DNA from: CALVGQ01 sp031551965
GTDB lineage: Bacteria; Bacillota_I; Bacilli_A; Erysipelotrichales; Erysipelotrichaceae
Assembly (NCBI GenBank): GCA_031551965.1
Contig: JAVBMW010000003.1
Coordinates: 62,001 to 126,000, forward strand
Length of the DNA stretch: 64,000 nucleotides
Direction of reading: 5' to 3'
Part shown: piece by piece, positions 61,353-64,000 of the stretch
How the letters are laid out: every line of letters begins with the position of its first letter
How positions within the stretch are numbered: position 1 is the first letter of the stretch
The notes under the pieces: model-generated
Database searches by the model: none
Seen by the model: the letters and a program-made list of their open reading frames with translations, nothing else
Told to the model about the DNA's origin: nothing
Translations under genes and position numbers: made by a program

Positions 61353-61772
61353 ATGCCAACAATCAATCAGCTAGTTCGTAAGGGTCGTACTAATAAAGTA
61401 TGGAAATCTAAATCACCTGCTTTAAATAGAGGTTACAACTCATTACAAAGAGAAACAACAACGCTTACTTCACCTCAAAAAAGAGGAGTTTGTACACGTG
61501 TTGGGACTATGACACCAAAGAAACCAAACTCTGCGTTACGTAAATATGCTCGTGTACGTTTGAGCAACAACATGGAAGTTACAGCATACATTCCAGGAAT
61601 CGGGCACAACCTACAAGAACATAGTGTTGTACTAATTCGTGGAGGACGTATTAAAGACTTACCAGGGGTTCGTTATCACATCATACGTGGAACACTTGAC
61701 TGCGCTGGAGTAAACAACCGTTTACAATCTCGTTCTTTATACGGAACAAAGAAACCAAAAGCTAAGAAATAG
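61353..61772 (+). CDS. rpsL: 30S ribosomal protein S12
   Basis: 139 aa from the ATG at 61353 after AAAGGAGAAAG; the in-frame TTG upstream lies in the leader. Family landmarks: MPTINQLVRKGR, TPKKPNSALRKYARVRL, 'GHNLQEHSVVLIRGGRIKDLPGVRYH'. The lysines at the two classical streptomycin positions (in TPKKPNS and KDLPGVRYH) are wild-type. First gene of the str operon. Decoding-centre protein of the small subunit. Confidence 0.98.
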   Translation: MPTINQLVRKGRTNKVWKSKSPALNRGYNSLQRETTTLTSPQKRGVCTRVGTMTPKKPNSALRKYARVRLSNNMEVTAYIPGIGHNLQEHSVVLIRGGRIKDLPGVRYHIIRGTLDCAGVNNRLQSRSLYGTKKPKAKK

Positions 61773-61799
61773 TAGTAACTAAATTAGGAGGAAATTAAA

Positions 61800-62270
61800 A
61801 TGCCAAGAAAAGGGTTTATCGCAAAAAGAGATGTATTGCAAGATCCAATCTACAATTCTAAATTGGTTACTCGTTTAATCAATAAGATCATGATCGATGG
61901 TAAACGTGGAGTTGCTCAAACAATTCTATATAACGCATTCGACATTGTAGAAGAAAAAACCGGCCGTCAACCAATGGAAGTGTTTGAACAAGCATTAGAA
62001 AACATTATGCCATTGTTAGAACTAAAAGTTCGTCGTGTTGGAGGAGCTAACTACCAAGTACCAGTTGAAGTATCAAGCGAAAGACGTTTGACTTTAGGAC
62101 TTCGTTGGTTAGTAAACTACAGCCGCTTACGTCATGAAAAAACTATGGAACAAAGACTTGCAGGAGAAATTATTGACGCTGCAAACGGAAGTGGAGCATC
62201 TGTTAAGAAGAAAGATGATACACACCGTATGGCAGAAGCTAATAAAGCATTTGCACACTACCGTTGGTAG
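61800..62270 (+). CDS. rpsG: 30S ribosomal protein S7
   Basis: 156 aa, RBS TAGGAGGAAA. MPRKGFIAKRDVLQDPIYNSKLVTRLINKIM and the C-terminal 'KKDDTHRMAEANKAFAHYRW' are diagnostic. It is the primary binder of the 3' major domain of 16S rRNA. It starts 27 bp after rpsL; fusA follows at 20 bp. Confidence 0.98.
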   Translation: MPRKGFIAKRDVLQDPIYNSKLVTRLINKIMIDGKRGVAQTILYNAFDIVEEKTGRQPMEVFEQALENIMPLLELKVRRVGGANYQVPVEVSSERRLTLGLRWLVNYSRLRHEKTMEQRLAGEIIDAANGSGASVKKKDDTHRMAEANKAFAHYRW

Positions 62271-62290
62271 AAGAAAGGAGTGTTTAGATT

Positions 62291-64000
62291 ATGGCACGCG
62301 AATATTCATTATTGAATACTAGAAATATCGGTATCATGGCTCACATCGATGCTGGTAAAACGACTACAACTGAACGTATCCTTTATTATACTGGGGTAAC
62401 TCACAAAATTGGGGAAACGCATGATGGTTCAGCTCAAATGGACTGGATGGCACAAGAACAAGAACGTGGGATTACCATTACTTCAGCGGCTACAACAGCT
62501 CATTGGAATGGACACCGTTTAAACATTATCGATACTCCAGGTCACGTTGACTTCACTGTTGAAGTTGAACGTTCACTACGTGTATTAGATGGTGCAGTAA
62601 CTGTACTTGATTCAAAAGCTGGGGTAGAACCTCAAACAGAAACAGTTTGGCGTCAAGCGTCAAATTATCGTGTTCCTCGTATCGTATTCTGTAACAAGAT
62701 GGATGCGACTGGGGCAGACTTCAGAATGGCAGTAAAAACTATCGGAGATCGTTTAGGGGCAAAAGCTGCACCAATTCAACTTCCAATCGGAGCTGAACAA
62801 ACTTTCCGTGGAATTATTGACATTATTGAAAGAAAAGCATTCATGTATAAGAATGACTTAGGAACTGACATTGAAGAAACAACAATTCCAGCTGATTTAG
62901 TTGATGAAGTTGAAACATTACGTGCAGACTTAATTGAAAAAATCGCAGATTATGATGATGAATTAATGATGAAAGTTCTTGAAGGTGAAGATCCAACAAT
63001 CGATGAAATCAAAGCTGCTGTCCGTAAAGGAGTTATCAGTTCTGAATTCTTCCCAGTATTGTGTGGTTCTGCATACAAAAACAAAGGAGTTCAATTAATG
63101 CTTGATGCAGTAGTTGCTTACTTACCTTCTCCACTTGATATTCCTGCAATCGAAGGAACTCTTGAAAGCGGTGAAGTAGAAGCAAGACATGCAGATGATA
63201 GTGAACCATTCTCAGCATTAGCATTTAAAGTTATGACTGACCCATTCGTAGGGCGTTTAACTTACTTCCGTGTGTATTCAGGAACTGTTACATCAGGAAG
63301 CTACATATTGAATGCAACTAAAGACAAACGTGAACGTTTCGGACGTATCGTGCAAATGCATGCCAACAGCCGTAAAGAAATCACTGAAGTTTATGCAGGA
63401 GATATTGCTGCAGCAGTTGGTCTAAAAGATACAACTACTGGAGATACACTTTGTGATGAAAAACACCCAATTATTCTTGAATCTATGGTGTTCCCTGAAC
63501 CAGTTATCCAAATGTCTGTAGAACCTAAAACAAAAGCAGACAGCGATAAAATGGGACTTGCACTTTCTAAACTTGCTGAAGAAGATCCAACATTCAAAAC
63601 TTATACTGATGAAGAAACTGGACAAACAATCATTGCCGGAATGGGTGAATTACATCTTGACGTTCTAATCGATCGTATGCGCCGTGAATTCAAAGTAGAA
63701 GCTAACGTTGGAGCACCTCAAGTAGCTTACCGCGAAACAATTCGTCAAGCTGCTGAGTGTGAAGGTAAATTCGTTCGTCAATCTGGTGGACGTGGACAAT
63801 ATGGACATGTTTGGATCAGATTTGAACCGAATGAAGAAGGTAAAGGATTTGAATTCGTGGATGGTGTAGTTGGAGGAACTGTTCCTCGTGAATACATTAA
63901 ACCAACATTAGATGGTTTAACAGCTGCATTAAACAATGGATTACAATATGGATATCCAATTGTAGATATCAAAGCAACATTATTCGATGGATCGTACCAT
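62291..64000 (+). CDS. fusA: Elongation factor G, 5' part only
   Basis: 570 codons, open to the window end, of a protein normally ~690 aa. RBS AAAGGAGTG, ATG at 62291, product MAREYSLLNTRNIGIMAHIDAGKTTTTERIL. G1 AHIDAGKTT, G2 RGITITSAATT, G3 DTPGHVDF and G4 NKMD are all present, followed by domain II, domain III ('EEDPTFKTYTDEETGQTIIAGMGELHLDVLIDRM') and the start of domain IV ('SGGRGQYGHVWI'). Third gene of the str operon. It catalyses ribosomal translocation. Confidence 0.98.
   Translation, partial: MAREYSLLNTRNIGIMAHIDAGKTTTTERILYYTGVTHKIGETHDGSAQMDWMAQEQERGITITSAATTAHWNGHRLNIIDTPGHVDFTVEVERSLRVLDGAVTVLDSKAGVEPQTETVWRQASNYRVPRIVFCNKMDATGADFRMAVKTIGDRLGAKAAPIQLPIGAEQTFRGIIDIIERKAFMYKNDLGTDIEETTIPADLVDEVETLRADLIEKIADYDDELMMKVLEGEDPTIDEIKAAVRKGVISSEFFPVLCGSAYKNKGVQLMLDAVVAYLPSPLDIPAIEGTLESGEVEARHADDSEPFSALAFKVMTDPFVGRLTYFRVYSGTVTSGSYILNATKDKRERFGRIVQMHANSRKEITEVYAGDIAAAVGLKDTTTGDTLCDEKHPIILESMVFPEPVIQMSVEPKTKADSDKMGLALSKLAEEDPTFKTYTDEETGQTIIAGMGELHLDVLIDRMRREFKVEANVGAPQVAYRETIRQAAECEGKFVRQSGGRGQYGHVWIRFEPNEEGKGFEFVDGVVGGTVPREYIKPTLDGLTAALNNGLQYGYPIVDIKATLFDGSYH

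Overview
The window is a 64 kb stretch of a low-GC, standard-code Bacillota chromosome. TGA is used as a stop (for example in tcdA) and Trp codons are TGG, so it is not a Mollicutes-type code. The gene repertoire fits an anaerobic, probably host-associated firmicute: DarA, BglG/LicT antiterminators with PTS permeases, 4Fe-4S flavo-oxidoreductases, MutS/MutL and an rpsL-rpsG-fusA operon. Erysipelotrichia or a relative is my best guess, but that is inference and not proven here. No prophage, CRISPR array, rRNA or intact insertion sequence was seen.

Layout. 1-10.2 kb is housekeeping: the 3' end of mutS, mutL, a GNAT-like cassette, a drug-type ABC-2 transporter behind palindromic operators, tRNA-Ala(GGC), a DUF3788-like gene, miaA, tcdA, msrA and an ABC-F ATPase behind a possible attenuator. 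10.6-16.7 kb (minus strand) is PTS locus A: antiterminator, EIIBC, a CooC-like ATPase, a 4Fe-4S protein and a GH4 6-phospho-alpha-glucosidase. 17-22.4 kb holds a Zn/Cd-type P-ATPase with a His/Cys repeat array, a D,D-carboxypeptidase, a HAD phosphatase and a small enzyme-like gene. 22.5-30 kb holds secreted/cell-wall proteins, dtd-folD-DUF951, ychF, an AraC-VOC fusion, a YdeI-type fusion and an abundant-looking lipoprotein.

30.4-38.5 kb is a five-gene exopolysaccharide locus: nucleotide-sugar dehydrogenase, a lipoprotein with three NodB domains (two of them degenerate), a PilZ-linked processive GT2 synthase, a membrane-anchored NodB-like/lectin-like protein and a GH18-like hydrolase. It looks like a synthase-dependent, c-di-GMP-linked polymer system with its own modification and cleavage enzymes. 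An HD-GYP c-di-GMP phosphodiesterase lies 7.5 kb downstream. 38.5-45.8 kb carries an AraC regulator, darA (c-di-AMP receptor), a TetR-controlled heterodimeric ABC exporter and a YjbR-like gene.

47.8-51.0 kb is PTS locus B (antiterminator, EIIBC, ChbG/YdjC deacetylase). 51.2-54.2 kb holds an Rpn-family nuclease, a frameshifted ArsC/Spx-like reductase, an ECF S component, a DtxR-type regulator and an HD hydrolase. 54.3-61.1 kb is PTS locus C (free EIIA, antiterminator, EIIBC, two tandem FMN/4Fe-4S/FAD 'old yellow' oxidoreductases). 61.2-64 kb is rpsL-rpsG-fusA, with fusA running off the window.

The three PTS loci share one design. Each has a BglG-type antiterminator and two RAT-like RNA sites, one in the leader and one between the antiterminator and EIIBC genes. 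The RAT end sequence is similar within a locus and different between loci. Only locus C has an EIIA, so that protein may serve all three permeases. Loci A and C attach redox modules (CooC-like ATPase plus Fe-S protein; tandem flavoenzymes) to sugar import, which suggests uptake of glycosides whose aglycone or sugar is then reduced.
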